NCBI RefSeq assembly: GCF_000718985.1
Contig: NZ_JODL01000015.1
Span: 1-64,000, forward strand
DNA: 64,000 nt
DNA from: Streptomyces megasporus
GTDB taxonomy: Bacteria; Actinomycetota; Actinomycetes; Streptomycetales; Streptomycetaceae
Direction of reading: 5' to 3'
Shown: piece after piece, positions 1 through 9,014 of the stretch
Position numbering within the stretch: the stretch's first letter is position 1
How the letters are laid out: every line of letters starts with the position of its first letter
The notes under the pieces: generated by a model
The model's input: only the letters and a program-made list of their open reading frames with translations
The model's database searches: none
What the model was told of the DNA's origin: nothing
Translations under genes and position numbers: made by a program

Positions 1-552
1 CCCCCGCCCTCCTCCCCCACCCCACCGGCGCCCGCCCCGCCCCCCGACGTGCCGCGCTCCTCGCCGCTGCCCAGCCGGGCCCAGCCCGTCTACCCGCCGG
101 GCACCGAGGGCGAGTTGGACGTCCTCTCGCTGCTGCGTGCCGACCCCTCGGTCGGGGAGAGCGTCAAGAAGGCCCTGCGGCCGTGCTCGGCCGAGGTGTG
201 GCCGGTGGACGTGGCGTACGGGCGGCTGACCGGTGGTCACGCGCCGGACGTGCTGGTCAACGTCTCGGACTGCGACGGCGGCATGGGCATCGGCGCCTAC
301 GTCTACCGGCAGAGCACCAACGGGCAGTACGTCGGTGTGTTCGCGGCCGAGGAGCCGCCCGTGCACGTCGAGGTGGCCGCCGGCCGGCTGCGGCTGGTCC
401 AGCAGGTCTACGCGGACGGCGACCCCGCGTGTTGCCCGTCGGCCCGGTACGTGGTCACCCACGTGTGGCGGAACGACCGGTTCACCGCGGTGGAGCGCGC
501 ATCGGAGGAGCCGGGCGGGCTCGGCGGGTCCGCCCGGGACGAAGGAGGCTGA
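1..552 (+). CDS. cseA: CseA-like lipoprotein, 3' part (gene starts before the window)
   Basis: The reading frame is open from base 1, so the N-terminus and any lipobox lie outside the window; the first in-frame GTG, at 49, is probably internal. The visible part opens with a Pro-rich linker, followed by a compact domain containing PVDVAYGRLTGGHAPDVLVNV and ending near VTHVWRNDRF. The call rests on resemblance to S. coelicolor CseA as I remember it and, more strongly, on the response regulator and kinase directly downstream. In the sigE-cseABC operon, CseA is an extracytoplasmic lipoprotein that dampens the CseBC/sigmaE envelope-stress response. The stop lies 7 bases before cseB, and the cseB ribosome-binding site GGAGG overlaps the cseA end. 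Without the start or the upstream sigE gene the name is probable, not certain. Confidence 0.72.
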   Translation, partial: PPPSSPTPPAPAPPPDVPRSSPLPSRAQPVYPPGTEGELDVLSLLRADPSVGESVKKALRPCSAEVWPVDVAYGRLTGGHAPDVLVNVSDCDGGMGIGAYVYRQSTNGQYVGVFAAEEPPVHVEVAAGRLRLVQQVYADGDPACCPSARYVVTHVWRNDRFTAVERASEEPGGLGGSARDEGG

Positions 553-559
553 GCGGTCG

Positions 560-1258
560 ATGGGCGACACACACGTGCTTTTCGTGGAGGACGACGACGT
601 CATCCGGGAGGCCACCCAGCTCACCCTGGAGCGCGACGGTTTCACGGTGACCGCCGCCGCGGACGGGTTGGAGGGGCTGGAGGCGTTCCGCGCGCGGCGG
701 CCCGACATCGCGTTGCTGGACGTGATGGTGCCGGGGCTGGACGGGGTGAGCCTGTGCCGCCGCATCCGTGACGAGTCGCTGGTCCCGGTGATCATGCTGT
801 CGGCGCGGGCGGACCCCATCGACGTGGTGCTCGGTCTGGAGGCCGGGGCCGACGACTACGTGACCAAGCCCTTCGACAGCGCGGTGCTGGTCGCCCGCCT
901 CCGCGCGGTGCTGCGCCGCTTCGTGCGGGCCGGGAACGCCGACGACGCCGACGACGAGGAAGAGGAGGGCGCCGGGCCGCTGCGGTTCGGCGATCTGGAG
1001 ATCGACACCGAGGGGATGGAGGTGCGGCGGGCCGGCGAGCCGGTACCGCTGACGCCGACGGAGATGCGGCTGCTGCTGGAGTTCTCCACCGCTCCGGGCA
1101 CGGTGCTCAGCCGCGACCGGCTGCTGGAGCGGGTGTGGGACTACGGCTGGGGCGGCGACACCCGCGTCGTGGACGTCCACGTGCAGCGGTTGCGCGGCAA
1201 GATCGGACAGCAGCGGATCGAGACCGTCCGCGGCTTCGGCTACAAACTGAGGGGCTGA
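560..1258 (+). CDS. cseB: OmpR/PhoB-family response regulator CseB
   Basis: A 232-residue two-domain regulator. The receiver domain (about 5-120) has the acidic pocket E10-D11-D12, phospho-acceptor D54 (LLDVMVPGLDG) and the conserved K103 (VTKPF). An acidic linker (DDADDEEEE, about 133-142) joins a winged-helix DNA-binding domain (about 147-232) containing LTPTEMRLL and RGFGYKL. The ATG at 560 was chosen because GGAGG lies 11-15 bases upstream and the receiver begins at once; the same frame is open further upstream but encodes low-complexity residues. In Streptomyces, CseB is phosphorylated by CseC in response to cell-wall damage and activates the sigE promoter. It lies between cseA and cseC in one operon. 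The family is certain; the gene name rests on context. Confidence 0.88.
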   Translation: MGDTHVLFVEDDDVIREATQLTLERDGFTVTAAADGLEGLEAFRARRPDIALLDVMVPGLDGVSLCRRIRDESLVPVIMLSARADPIDVVLGLEAGADDYVTKPFDSAVLVARLRAVLRRFVRAGNADDADDEEEEGAGPLRFGDLEIDTEGMEVRRAGEPVPLTPTEMRLLLEFSTAPGTVLSRDRLLERVWDYGWGGDTRVVDVHVQRLRGKIGQQRIETVRGFGYKLRG

Positions 1259-1265
1259 TCGCCCG

Positions 1266-2528
1266 GTGGTTCCGCGTCCGGGCCCGCGTGCGCGGCGGTG
1301 GGTCCCGCGCACCGGTCTGCGGTGGAAGTTCAGCGCGGCCGTCGCCGCCGTGGGCGCGCTGGTGGCGCTGGTGCTCAGCCTGGTCGTCCACAACGCCACC
1401 CACGCCTCGATGCTCGACAACAGCCGCGACATGCAGGACGAGCGTCTGGTGGCCGCGCTGCGGATCTACGAGTCGCTCGGCCGTCTCCCCTTCGGCGCCG
1501 AGATCGACGACCCCGCGCTGCCGGACCCGCTGCGGGAGGCCGTCGCCGGGGGCGAGCGCGCCACGTACGTGGCGGAGGACTCGGGCCGGGCACTGGACGT
1601 CTGGGCCGCCGCACCGCTGCCCGACGGGCGGGTGCTCTCCCTGCGCACCCGCTTCACCGACCGTTACGCCGTCCTCGCCGACCTCGACCGGGCCCTGGTG
1701 CTGGGCTCGGTGGCGGTGGTGCTGGGCGGCACCGCGCTGGGCGTACTGCTCGGCGGGCAGCTCTCCCGCCGGTTGCGCCGGGCCGCCGAGGGGGACACCC
1801 GGGTCCGTGTGCGGGACGCGATCGACGGCCGGCTGCGGGACGAGACGGACGAGCTGGCGCACGCCGTCGACCGGATGGCCGACGCCCTCCAGCGGCGGTT
1901 GGAGGCCGAACGCCGGGTCACGGCCGACATCGCGCACGAACTGCGCACCCCGGTCACCGGGCTGCTCACGGCCGCCGAGCTGTTGCCGCCCGGCCGCCCC
2001 ACCGAACTGGTCCGCGACCGGGCCCAGGCGCTGCGCACCCTGGTCGAGGACGTGCTGGAGGTCGCCCGGCTGGACGGCGCCGCCGAACGCGCCGAACTCC
2101 AGGAGGTGGCGCTGGGCGAGTTCGTCGCGCGCCGGGTGCGCGCGCTGGCCCCCGAGGCCCGGCTGAGCATCGAGCGGGACGCCGTGGTGACCACCGATCC
2201 GCGCCGCCTGGAACGCATACTCGGCAATCTCCTGGCCAACGCCGCACGGCACGGTCGTGCCCCCGTCGAGGTGACGGTCGACGGGCGCAGACTGCGGGTG
2301 CGCGACCACGGCCCCGGCTTCCCGGCGGAGCTGCTGGCCGAGGGCCCCAGTCGGTTCCGCACGGGCAGCACGGACCGGTCGGGCCGCGGGCACGGGTTGG
2401 GCCTGACGATCGCGGTCGGTCAGGCCCGGGTGCTCGGCGCCCGTCTCACCCTGCGCAACGCCGAGCCGACCGGCGCGGTGGCCGTCCTGTGGCTCCCCCC
2501 GAAGCCTCCGGACGCCGCCCCCGTGTAG
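1266..2528 (+). CDS. cseC: Sensor histidine kinase CseC
   Basis: A 420-residue membrane kinase. A first transmembrane helix at about 22-42 and a second at about 143-165 bracket an extracytoplasmic sensor of roughly 100 residues. A HAMP-like linker follows, then the DHp helix with H224 in IAHELRTP, N-box N321/N325, G1 box DHGPGFP (about 347-353) and G2 box GRGHGLGLTI (about 373-382). GTG at 1266 is the only reasonable start because the frame is closed at 1248-1250; it sits 7 bases after the cseB stop, so translation is probably coupled. CseC is the sensor that relays cell-wall stress to CseB. The G2 box and ATP lid look intact, so an active kinase is expected. Confidence 0.87.
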   Translation: MVPRPGPRARRWVPRTGLRWKFSAAVAAVGALVALVLSLVVHNATHASMLDNSRDMQDERLVAALRIYESLGRLPFGAEIDDPALPDPLREAVAGGERATYVAEDSGRALDVWAAAPLPDGRVLSLRTRFTDRYAVLADLDRALVLGSVAVVLGGTALGVLLGGQLSRRLRRAAEGDTRVRVRDAIDGRLRDETDELAHAVDRMADALQRRLEAERRVTADIAHELRTPVTGLLTAAELLPPGRPTELVRDRAQALRTLVEDVLEVARLDGAAERAELQEVALGEFVARRVRALAPEARLSIERDAVVTTDPRRLERILGNLLANAARHGRAPVEVTVDGRRLRVRDHGPGFPAELLAEGPSRFRTGSTDRSGRGHGLGLTIAVGQARVLGARLTLRNAEPTGAVAVLWLPPKPPDAAPV

Positions 2529-2558
2529 GGGCGGGCGGCGTCCACCCGACCGGCGGGA

Positions 2559-2642
2559 CCGGCGGGCCGTCCGGTGGGGTGACACCGGCGGAGCAGCCGG
2601 CGGGCCGTCCGGTGGGGTGACCGGCAGCGGGCCGTCCGGTGG
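2559..2642. repeat. Direct repeat, two exact 25-bp copies plus a partial third
   Basis: The 25-base unit beginning CCGGCGGGCCGTCCGG occurs identically at 2559-2583 and 2597-2621, and 16 bases of its core recur at 2627-2642. It fills the gap between two convergent genes, cseC and the glyoxalase-fold gene. No clear hairpin terminator was seen here. It may be a local slippage expansion. Confidence 0.8.
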
Positions 2643-2644
2643 TG

Positions 2645-3094
2645 TCAGTCGCAGACCTCCGACCACTCCTTGCTCGGGTCCGGCCCGCCCCCGTGGCGTT
2701 CGACCAGCGAGTACCGGTTGCCGGACTCGTCCCTGAAGACCGCCTCGGTGCCGTACGGCCGCTCCCTCGGCTCCTGGAGGAACTCCACGCCCCGCGCCCT
2801 CAGCTCCTCATAGGCGGCGCGACAATCGTCCGTCCGCAGCACGCCCACGCCCAGGACCCCCTTGTTCACCAGCCTGGTCAGCGCCTCGGCCGACTCGGAG
2901 TCGAGCCCGGAGCCGTCCGTCCGCATCAGCGTCAGCTCGACGTCCGGCTGATCCCTGGCACCGACGGTGACCCGGCGCACCTCCCCCGTGGAGACGTCGC
3001 CACGCACCTCGAAACCGAGCTTCTCGGTGAAGAACCTCACGTCCCGCTCCTGGTCGGTGGACCAGACGGTGGCTATCGACAGGCCCTTGATCAC
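2645..3094 (-). CDS. VOC (glyoxalase/bleomycin-resistance fold) family protein
   Basis: A 149-residue single-repeat pair of the vicinal-oxygen-chelate fold. The N-terminal half includes the typical segment RDVRFFTEKLGFEVR (about 18-32). The C-terminal half ends with FRDESGNRYSLVER (about 119-132), whose terminal glutamate is a usual metal ligand. The start is a GTG preceded by GGGAGGAC at good spacing. VOC proteins of this size are often metal-binding lyases, dioxygenases or antibiotic-binding proteins, and nothing here fixes a substrate. It is divergent from the NACHT gene across a 217-base gap that holds a palindrome and a tandem repeat, so the two could share control. Confidence 0.85.
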   Translation of the reverse strand: MIKGLSIATVWSTDQERDVRFFTEKLGFEVRGDVSTGEVRRVTVGARDQPDVELTLMRTDGSGLDSESAEALTRLVNKGVLGVGVLRTDDCRAAYEELRARGVEFLQEPRERPYGTEAVFRDESGNRYSLVERHGGGPDPSKEWSEVCD

Positions 3095-3189
3095 GGTGTC
3101 CTCCCACGGTCGTGAACGTCGGATTTCACCGTAGGCAGCACCCGGGCATCAGCGCGGCCTCGCCTTCCCGGAACGGCCGTGCCCCGATG

Positions 3190-3207
3190 GTCACACGGGG
3201 GTGTGAC
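3190..3207. promoter_or_regulatory. Operator-like palindrome GTCACAC-N4-GTGTGAC
   Basis: A perfect 7-bp inverted repeat around GGGG, lying between the divergent glyoxalase-fold gene (start 3094) and the NACHT gene (start 3312). Size and symmetry fit a dimeric regulator site (for example GntR type). The regulator is unknown and the assignment is an inference from position and symmetry alone. Confidence 0.4.
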
Positions 3208-3212
3208 ACCGA

Positions 3213-3244
3213 ACGTCTTTCCCGCTCCACGTCTTTCCCGCTCC
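3213..3244. repeat. 16-bp tandem repeat, two copies
   Basis: The unit ACGTCTTTCCCGCTCC is present twice head to tail, followed by the first three bases of a third copy. It lies 70-100 bases upstream of the NACHT gene start, next to the palindrome at 3190-3207, and so within the probable promoter region. Confidence 0.75.
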
Positions 3245-3311
3245 ACGCCTGGGGACGGCCCCGTGGGCCCTACGATCTTCCCGGCGACGGACCGAGGAGG
3301 CAGGGGGACTC

Positions 3312-5879
3312 ATGGACGCCACGGCCATCGGGGCCCGGCTGGCGGCGGGCGTCATCGCTCCGCTGGTCGGGAAGCTGTTCGTGCGGGAGGGGCCGGGGGC
3401 GGGGCTGGTCGACCGCCCCGTGCGGCTGAGCGGCCGACTCTCCTTCCGCGGCGAGCGACGCACCCTGGGCGAGAAGGACCTGCACCGGCTCGCGGCCGAA
3501 CTGCTGGACCGGGCCGTCGAGCCGCTCCCCTCCGCCGAGCGCCTGCCCGCGCACGAGGAGCGGGCCGTCGTCCACGCCCTGGCCCGCACCCTGTACGCCT
3601 TGGGCGACCTCGACATGAGCGACGTCCAGGCGGTCGCGCTGGGCGGACGCGAGCTGGCCCGGCGACTGCGGGAGGCGGCCGACGACCCGACCCGGGACCT
3701 GGCCGAGGGCGCGGCCGTGCTCCACGACGCGCTGTTGGAGGCCGCCTGCGGGCAGATCCTGCACTTCTTCACCCAGCGCTCCACGTTCATCGCCCGCGCC
3801 CTGGTCGAGCAGACCCGACGGCAGGCCGCGTTGGAGGCGCGGCTGACGGTCGGCGCCGAGCGGGCGCGCGCCCTGGCCGCCCGGTCCGCCGAGGACGCGG
3901 AGTTCGAGCGCCGGTACGCCGACCACATCGCCCACCGGCACGGCCGGCTGACCATCTACGGCCTCGATCCGGCCGAATCCCGCGAGTGGCGGCTCGACAC
4001 GGCGTTCCTGTCGCTGGAGGCGAGCCACGAGGAGGGCTCCCGCCCCGTCCGCACCGACCGGATCTTCGCCGACCGCACCCGCGTGCTGCTGCGCGGCGTC
4101 GCCGGATCGGGCAAGACGACGCTGGTGCAGTGGCTGGCGGTGACGGCGGCCCGGCCACCGGCCGGGGAGGGCGTGTCGCGTCCGGAGCTCTCCGGCCGCG
4201 TCCCGTTCGTCCTGCCCCTGCGGGCGTTCGCCTCCGCCGGGCTCCCCACCCCCGACCGCTTCCTGGAGGCGGTGCGCTGCCCGGTCGCCGGGGCGCAGCC
4301 GCCGGGTTGGGCCGATCGGGTGCTCTCGGACGGCCGGGCGCTGCTGCTGGTCGACGGTGTGGACGAGATCCCCGAGCGGGAGCGCGAGGAGACCCGCCGT
4401 TGGCTGGACGACCTGATCGGCGCCTACCCGGACAACCTCTGGCTGGTCACCTCCCGCCCCCCGGCGGTGCGTGACGCGTGGCTGGCCTCGCAGGGCTTCG
4501 ACGAGTTGGCCCTGACGCCGATGGACCGGGGCGACGTGGCGGTGTTCGTGGAGCGCTGGCACGCCGCCGCCGATGCGGAGCCGGAGACGGCCCGTTCCCT
4601 GCTGGCCGCCCTGCGCACCAGGCCCGATCTGGGCCGGTTGGCCACCAGCCCGCTGATGTGCGGCCTGCTGTGCGCCCTGCACCGCGAACGCCGGGGCTTC
4701 CTGCCGCGGGGGCGCAGGGACCTGTACGAGGCGGCGCTGTCGATGCTGCTGGAGCGCCGCGACACCGAGCGCGGCATGCACCACGAGGGTGGCCTGCGAC
4801 TGGCGAAGGAGTCGCAGACCACCCTGTTGCAGAAGCCGGCGTACTGGATGGTGCGCAACGGCCGCGCCCAGATGGACCGCGCGGACGCCTTGGCCGTCCT
4901 GGCCGACGCGCTGCCGTCGATGGCGCACATCGAGGCCGGGCCGGAGGAGGTGCTGCGCCACCTGCTGGAGCGCAGCGGTCTGCTGCGCGAGCCCGTCGCC
5001 GGGCAGATCGACTTCGTCCACCGCACCTTCCAGGACTACCTGGCCGCCAAGGCGCTGGTGGAGGCCCGGGACTTCCCCTGGCTGGTGGACAACGCGGACC
5101 GGACGGAGCTGGAGGACGTGGTCCGGATGGCGGTCGCCCACGCCCGCCCGGACGAGCGCGCCCGCATCCTGAACGGCCTGGTCGACGAGGGGCACCACGA
5201 GTCCAGGACGCCCTCCCAGCGGGCTCGCAGCCTCCTGTTGGCCCTGGCCTGCCTGGAGCACGCCACCGAACTGGACCCGGCCGTACGGGACCGGGTGCGC
5301 TCCGCCGCCGGCGAACTGCTGCCGCCCGTGGATCACCTCTCCGCCCGCCGCCTGGCGGAACTGGGCGGGCCGCTCGTCCTGGAACTGCTGCCCGGCCCCG
5401 AGGGACTGCCGGACGAGATCGCGGAGGCGGTCGTCGTCACCGCCACCCGGGTGGGCACCGACGCGGCGATCCCGCTGCTCGCCCGGTACCGGGATCACCC
5501 CTCGCTCGACGTGCGCCGCCAACTCGCCTGGTCCTGGCACCGTTTCGACCGCGAGACCTATGCCGAGGAGATCCTCGCCCATCTCGACAAGGACGGTCTG
5601 TACTTCACCGTCCGCGACACCGACGATCTCCGGATTCTACGCGCTTTGGGCGGCCGTTCCCACATCCAGTTCCGGGGGGAGTACTTCGATCCCGCCGAAT
5701 TGGTCGAGCACTTCGAGGTCGACCGAGTGACACACCTCTGGTTGGAGGTGTGGAGGTTCCGTCGGGACTTCTCGTGGCTGTCCGCCTTTTCGCGGTTGCG
5801 TGTCCTGGTGGTTCCCGCGGGAGTCGATGCGGAAATCGAGAAAGTCCCCTCGGGCGTCGAGGTACGCATCGCTCCCTGA
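3312..5879 (+). CDS. NACHT-domain STAND NTPase
   Basis: An 855-residue signal-transduction ATPase. Residues 1-240 are a mostly helical N-terminal domain resembling the NACHT N-terminal helical domains of actinobacteria. The NACHT core has Walker A GVAGSGKTT (262-270), Walker B LLLVDGVDEIPE (344-355) with the extra acidic residues typical of NACHT, and the VTSRPPA strand (379-385). The helical segment then carries the family signature FVHRTFQDYLAAK (568-580). The rest is helical-repeat-like, with a leucine-containing tail. No membrane segment or enzymatic effector domain was recognised. AGGAGG lies 11 bases before the ATG. Bacterial NACHT proteins include characterised anti-phage bNACHT defence genes; that role here is inference. 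It is a lone gene between core loci, with a strong terminator after it. Confidence 0.85.
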   Translation: MDATAIGARLAAGVIAPLVGKLFVREGPGAGLVDRPVRLSGRLSFRGERRTLGEKDLHRLAAELLDRAVEPLPSAERLPAHEERAVVHALARTLYALGDLDMSDVQAVALGGRELARRLREAADDPTRDLAEGAAVLHDALLEAACGQILHFFTQRSTFIARALVEQTRRQAALEARLTVGAERARALAARSAEDAEFERRYADHIAHRHGRLTIYGLDPAESREWRLDTAFLSLEASHEEGSRPVRTDRIFADRTRVLLRGVAGSGKTTLVQWLAVTAARPPAGEGVSRPELSGRVPFVLPLRAFASAGLPTPDRFLEAVRCPVAGAQPPGWADRVLSDGRALLLVDGVDEIPEREREETRRWLDDLIGAYPDNLWLVTSRPPAVRDAWLASQGFDELALTPMDRGDVAVFVERWHAAADAEPETARSLLAALRTRPDLGRLATSPLMCGLLCALHRERRGFLPRGRRDLYEAALSMLLERRDTERGMHHEGGLRLAKESQTTLLQKPAYWMVRNGRAQMDRADALAVLADALPSMAHIEAGPEEVLRHLLERSGLLREPVAGQIDFVHRTFQDYLAAKALVEARDFPWLVDNADRTELEDVVRMAVAHARPDERARILNGLVDEGHHESRTPSQRARSLLLALACLEHATELDPAVRDRVRSAAGELLPPVDHLSARRLAELGGPLVLELLPGPEGLPDEIAEAVVVTATRVGTDAAIPLLARYRDHPSLDVRRQLAWSWHRFDRETYAEEILAHLDKDGLYFTVRDTDDLRILRALGGRSHIQFRGEYFDPAELVEHFEVDRVTHLWLEVWRFRRDFSWLSAFSRLRVLVVPAGVDAEIEKVPSGVEVRIAP

Positions 5880-5904
5880 CCGAGCCGAACCCACGGACAC
5901 GCCC

Positions 5905-5937
5905 GCGGCCCGGGACCTTCGAAAGGTCCCGGGCCGC
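5905..5937. terminator. Bidirectional terminator hairpin
   Basis: A perfect 15-bp stem (5905-5919 with 5923-5937) and a 3-base loop, located between the convergent NACHT gene and clpC, 25 bases after the NACHT stop. It lacks a strong T-tract, as is usual in Streptomyces. Confidence 0.88.
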
Positions 5938-5983
5938 GTCGTGTGGCTCGGCTCTCGCCTGTCGGCGAGCGCGGATCAGTGGA

Positions 5984-8509
5984 TCACACGTCCTTGGAGA
6001 GGTTGGGGCCGCCGCCCGCCGCCGACTCCACCGGAGGGGCGTCCGGCAGGGCCGACTTCTCCTCGCCGCGGAAGGTGAACTTCTTCTCCTCGCCCTCGCC
6101 CTCGGTGTCGACGACCACGATGTGACCGGGGCGCAGCTCGCCGAAGAGGATCTTCTCCGACAGGATGTCCTCGATCTCCCGCTGGATCGTCCGACGCAGC
6201 GGCCGGGCGCCCAGGACGGGGTCGTAGCCCTTCTTGGCGAGCAGCTTCTTGGCCTCCGCGCTGAGCTCGATGCCCATGTCGCGGTCCTTCAGCCGCTCGT
6301 CCACCTTGGCGACCATGAGGTCGACGATCTGGATGATGTCGGTCTCGGAGAGCTGGTGGAAGACCACGGTGTCGTCCACACGGTTGAGGAACTCGGGCCG
6401 GAAGTGCTGCTTGAGCTCCTCGTTGACCTTCGCCTTCATCCGCTCGTAGCCGGTCTTGACGTCGCCCTGGGCGGCGAAGCCCAGGTTGAAGCCCTTGGAG
6501 ATGTCCCGGGTGCCGAGGTTGGTCGTCATGATGATGACGGTGTTCTTGAAGTCCACGACCCGGCCCTGGGAGTCGGTCAGGCGACCGTCCTCCAGGATCT
6601 GCAGCAGCGAGTTGAAGATGTCCGGGTGGGCCTTCTCGACCTCGTCGAACAGGACGACCGAGAACGGCTTGCGGCGCACCTTCTCCGTGAGCTGACCGCC
6701 CTCCTCGTACCCGACGTAGCCGGGAGGCGAGCCGAACAGCCGCGAGACGGTGTGCTTCTCGCTGAACTCCGACATGTCGAGGGAGATCAGCGCGTCCTCG
6801 TCACCGAAGAGGAACTCGGCCAGCGTCTTGGACAGCTCGGTCTTGCCGACGCCGGACGGGCCGGCGAAGATGAACGAGCCACCGGGACGCTTGGGGTCCT
6901 TCAGACCGGCCCGCGTACGGCGGATGGCCTGGGACAGCGCCTTGATGGCGTCCTCCTGCCCGATGACGCGCTTGTGCAGCTCGTCCTCCATGCGGAGCAG
7001 GCGCGAGGACTCCTCCTCGGTGAGCTTGAACACCGGGATGCCCGTGGCCGTGGCCAGGACCTCGGCGATCAGCTCCTCGTCCACCTCGGCGACGACGTCC
7101 ATGTCGCCGGCCTTCCACTCCTTCTCCCGCTTGGCCTTGGCGGCCAGGAGCTGCTTCTCGGTGTCACGGAGGGAAGCGGCCTTCTCGAAGTCCTGCGCGT
7201 CGATCGCGGACTCCTTGTCCCGGCGGACGCCGGCGATCTTCTCGTCGAACTCGCGCAGGTCCGGCGGTGCGGTCATCCGGCGGATGCGCATCCTGGAGCC
7301 GGCCTCGTCGATCAGGTCGATCGCCTTGTCCGGCAGGAAGCGGTCCGAGATGTAGCGGTCGGCCAGGGTCGCGGCGGCCACCAGGGCGGCGTCCGTGATG
7401 GACACGCGGTGGTGTGCCTCGTAGCGGTCCCGCAGGCCCTTGAGGATCTCGATGGTGTGCGGCAGCGACGGCTCGGCGACCTGGATGGGCTGGAAGCGGC
7501 GCTCCAGGGCCGCGTCCTTCTCCAGGTGCTTGCGGTACTCGTCCAGCGTCGTCGCGCCGATGGTCTGGAGTTCACCGCGGGCCAGCATCGGCTTGAGGAT
7601 GCTGGCGGCGTCGATCGCGCCCTCGGCGGCGCCCGCGCCCACCAGGGTGTGGAGCTCGTCGATGAACAGGATGATGTCGCCGCGGGTGCGGATCTCCTTG
7701 AGGACCTTCTTCAGGCGCTCCTCGAAGTCACCGCGGTAGCGGGAGCCCGCGACCAGGGCGCCCAGGTCCAGGGTGTAGAGGTGCTTGTCCTTGAGGGTCT
7801 CGGGCACCTCGCCCTTGACGATGGCCTGGGCCAGGCCCTCGACGACCGCCGTCTTGCCGACGCCGGGCTCGCCGATGAGCACGGGGTTGTTCTTGGTACG
7901 GCGGGACAGCACCTGCATGACCCGCTCGATCTCCTTCTCGCGCCCGATGACCGGGTCGAGCTTGGATTCGCGAGCGGCCTGGGTCAGGTTGCGGCCGAAC
8001 TGGTCCAGCACCAGGGAGGTCGAGGGAGTGCCCTCGGCGGGACCGCCGGCGGTGGCGGCCTCCTTGCCTCCGGAGTAGCCGGACAGCAACTGGATGACCT
8101 GCTGCCGCACCCGGTTCAGGTCGGCGCCGAGCTTCACGAGGACCTGGGCGGCGACGCCCTCGCCCTCGCGGATCAGGCCGAGCAGGATGTGCTCCGTACC
8201 GATGTAGTTGTGGCCGAGCTGGAGAGCCTCGCGCAGAGACAGCTCCAGGACCTTCTTGGCACGGGGGGTGAAGGGGATGTGGCCGGACGGGGCCTGCTGC
8301 CCCTGGCCGATGATCTCCTCCACCTGCTGGCGGACCGCCTCGAGCGAAATCCCGAGGCTCTCCAGGGCCTTAGCGGCGACACCCTCACCCTCGTGGATCA
8401 GGCCCAGGAGGATGTGCTCGGTGCCGATGTAGTTGTGGTTGAGCATCCGGGCTTCTTCCTGAGCCAGGACGACAACCCGCCGCGCGCGGTCGGTGAACCT
8501 CTCGAACAT
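5984..8509 (-). CDS. clpC: ClpC AAA+ unfoldase of the Clp protease
   Basis: An 841-residue class I Clp ATPase. Two Clp-N repeats (about 1-145; [12 protein letters not shown] occurs twice) precede AAA1, with Walker A GEPGVGKT (213-220) and Walker B LFIDE (281-285). The UVR motif of the M domain, which identifies ClpC rather than ClpA or ClpB, lies at about 420-455. AAA2 has Walker A GPSGVGKT (550-557), Walker B VLFDE (619-623) and pore loop GYVGYEEGG (597-605). It unfolds substrates for ClpP in the cytosol and is essential in mycobacteria. It is transcribed alone from a 505-base upstream region that holds a sigmaR-like promoter and a ClgR-like box. Sequence is intact and length is as expected. 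Confidence 0.98.
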   Translation of the reverse strand: MFERFTDRARRVVVLAQEEARMLNHNYIGTEHILLGLIHEGEGVAAKALESLGISLEAVRQQVEEIIGQGQQAPSGHIPFTPRAKKVLELSLREALQLGHNYIGTEHILLGLIREGEGVAAQVLVKLGADLNRVRQQVIQLLSGYSGGKEAATAGGPAEGTPSTSLVLDQFGRNLTQAARESKLDPVIGREKEIERVMQVLSRRTKNNPVLIGEPGVGKTAVVEGLAQAIVKGEVPETLKDKHLYTLDLGALVAGSRYRGDFEERLKKVLKEIRTRGDIILFIDELHTLVGAGAAEGAIDAASILKPMLARGELQTIGATTLDEYRKHLEKDAALERRFQPIQVAEPSLPHTIEILKGLRDRYEAHHRVSITDAALVAAATLADRYISDRFLPDKAIDLIDEAGSRMRIRRMTAPPDLREFDEKIAGVRRDKESAIDAQDFEKAASLRDTEKQLLAAKAKREKEWKAGDMDVVAEVDEELIAEVLATATGIPVFKLTEEESSRLLRMEDELHKRVIGQEDAIKALSQAIRRTRAGLKDPKRPGGSFIFAGPSGVGKTELSKTLAEFLFGDEDALISLDMSEFSEKHTVSRLFGSPPGYVGYEEGGQLTEKVRRKPFSVVLFDEVEKAHPDIFNSLLQILEDGRLTDSQGRVVDFKNTVIIMTTNLGTRDISKGFNLGFAAQGDVKTGYERMKAKVNEELKQHFRPEFLNRVDDTVVFHQLSETDIIQIVDLMVAKVDERLKDRDMGIELSAEAKKLLAKKGYDPVLGARPLRRTIQREIEDILSEKILFGELRPGHIVVVDTEGEGEEKKFTFRGEEKSALPDAPPVESAAGGGPNLSKDV

Positions 8510-8694
8510 CGTTAATCGCTCCTCAGAGCGGTCAGGCAGTAAGGGGGCGTTCCCCTCCCTGTCCTTCCGCAGCTTAGTCCCGCAAGCGGGGACCGCTCAT
8601 TCCAACTGCCGACACCCGTCCGGATCGCCCCCGCGCCGGGGGGAAGGAGTGCTGTTGCCTCCCGCCCTCGTCCCGAACAGCCGACAACAGTTCC

Positions 8695-8721
8695 AACCCG
8701 ATGGTGCGAGACGATGTTCCC
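8695..8721 (-). promoter_or_regulatory. SigmaR-type promoter of clpC
   Basis: On the minus strand GGGAAC (8721-8716) is followed by exactly 18 bases and then GTTG. The sigmaR consensus is GGGAAT-N18-GTT, so only one base differs. ClpC is, as I recall, an established member of the thiol-oxidative-stress sigmaR regulon in S. coelicolor, which supports the match. Transcription would begin near 8687. Confidence 0.62.
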
Positions 8722-8894
8722 GCAGGCCAGACATATCCGCCTGCATCCACTACGCCGACGGCGAACGCCCATCAGGCCCACACGTCCGTCCACCGCTCCA
8801 TCGTCGGTGCCGCACCCCCGTTCCACTTGGGATTTCTTCACGGACTTCTTACCCCGGGACACTGACAGTCCATGCGGGGCAGGGCGGGTGCATC

Positions 8895-8908
8895 CGCTAA
8901 GGGCGAAC
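8895..8908 (-). promoter_or_regulatory. ClgR-type activator box upstream of clpC
   Basis: On the minus strand the sequence is GTTCGC-CCTTA-GCG, an exact match to the ClgR motif GTTCGC-N5-GCG reported for clp and lon genes of Streptomyces. It lies about 175 bases upstream of the sigmaR-like promoter and 390 bases from the clpC start, so it may serve a second, distal promoter. Confidence 0.55.
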
Positions 8909-9014
8909 ACTCTTGCGCGATGCGCCACACCCACTCCACACCGCTTCCGCGGCACTCGGAGTAGTGGGGTACGACGGGACGTAACCGGCACGGGGCTCGG
9001 CAGTTTCTCCCTAC

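Larger units (their letters stand above)
8510..9014. other. 505-base non-coding region upstream of clpC
   Basis: No convincing gene was seen. It contains control elements pointing toward clpC on the minus strand: a sigmaR-type promoter (8695-8721) and a ClgR-type box (8895-8908). The implied clpC leader is about 180 bases from the proximal promoter. The far end must also carry the promoter of the plus-strand SCO3374-type gene. Confidence 0.7.

Noticed and set aside
3190..3207. CRP-type site
   Set aside because: The half-sites are in the opposite order to TGTGA-N6-TCACA, so a CRP/FNR protein is not supported.
4478..8515. A 1345-codon open frame on the plus strand across the NACHT gene and antisense to clpC
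   Set aside because: Its composition is Arg/Gly/Pro and then His/Leu/Gly-rich, typical of a shadow frame in GC-rich DNA; the NACHT and ClpC frames carry all recognisable motifs.
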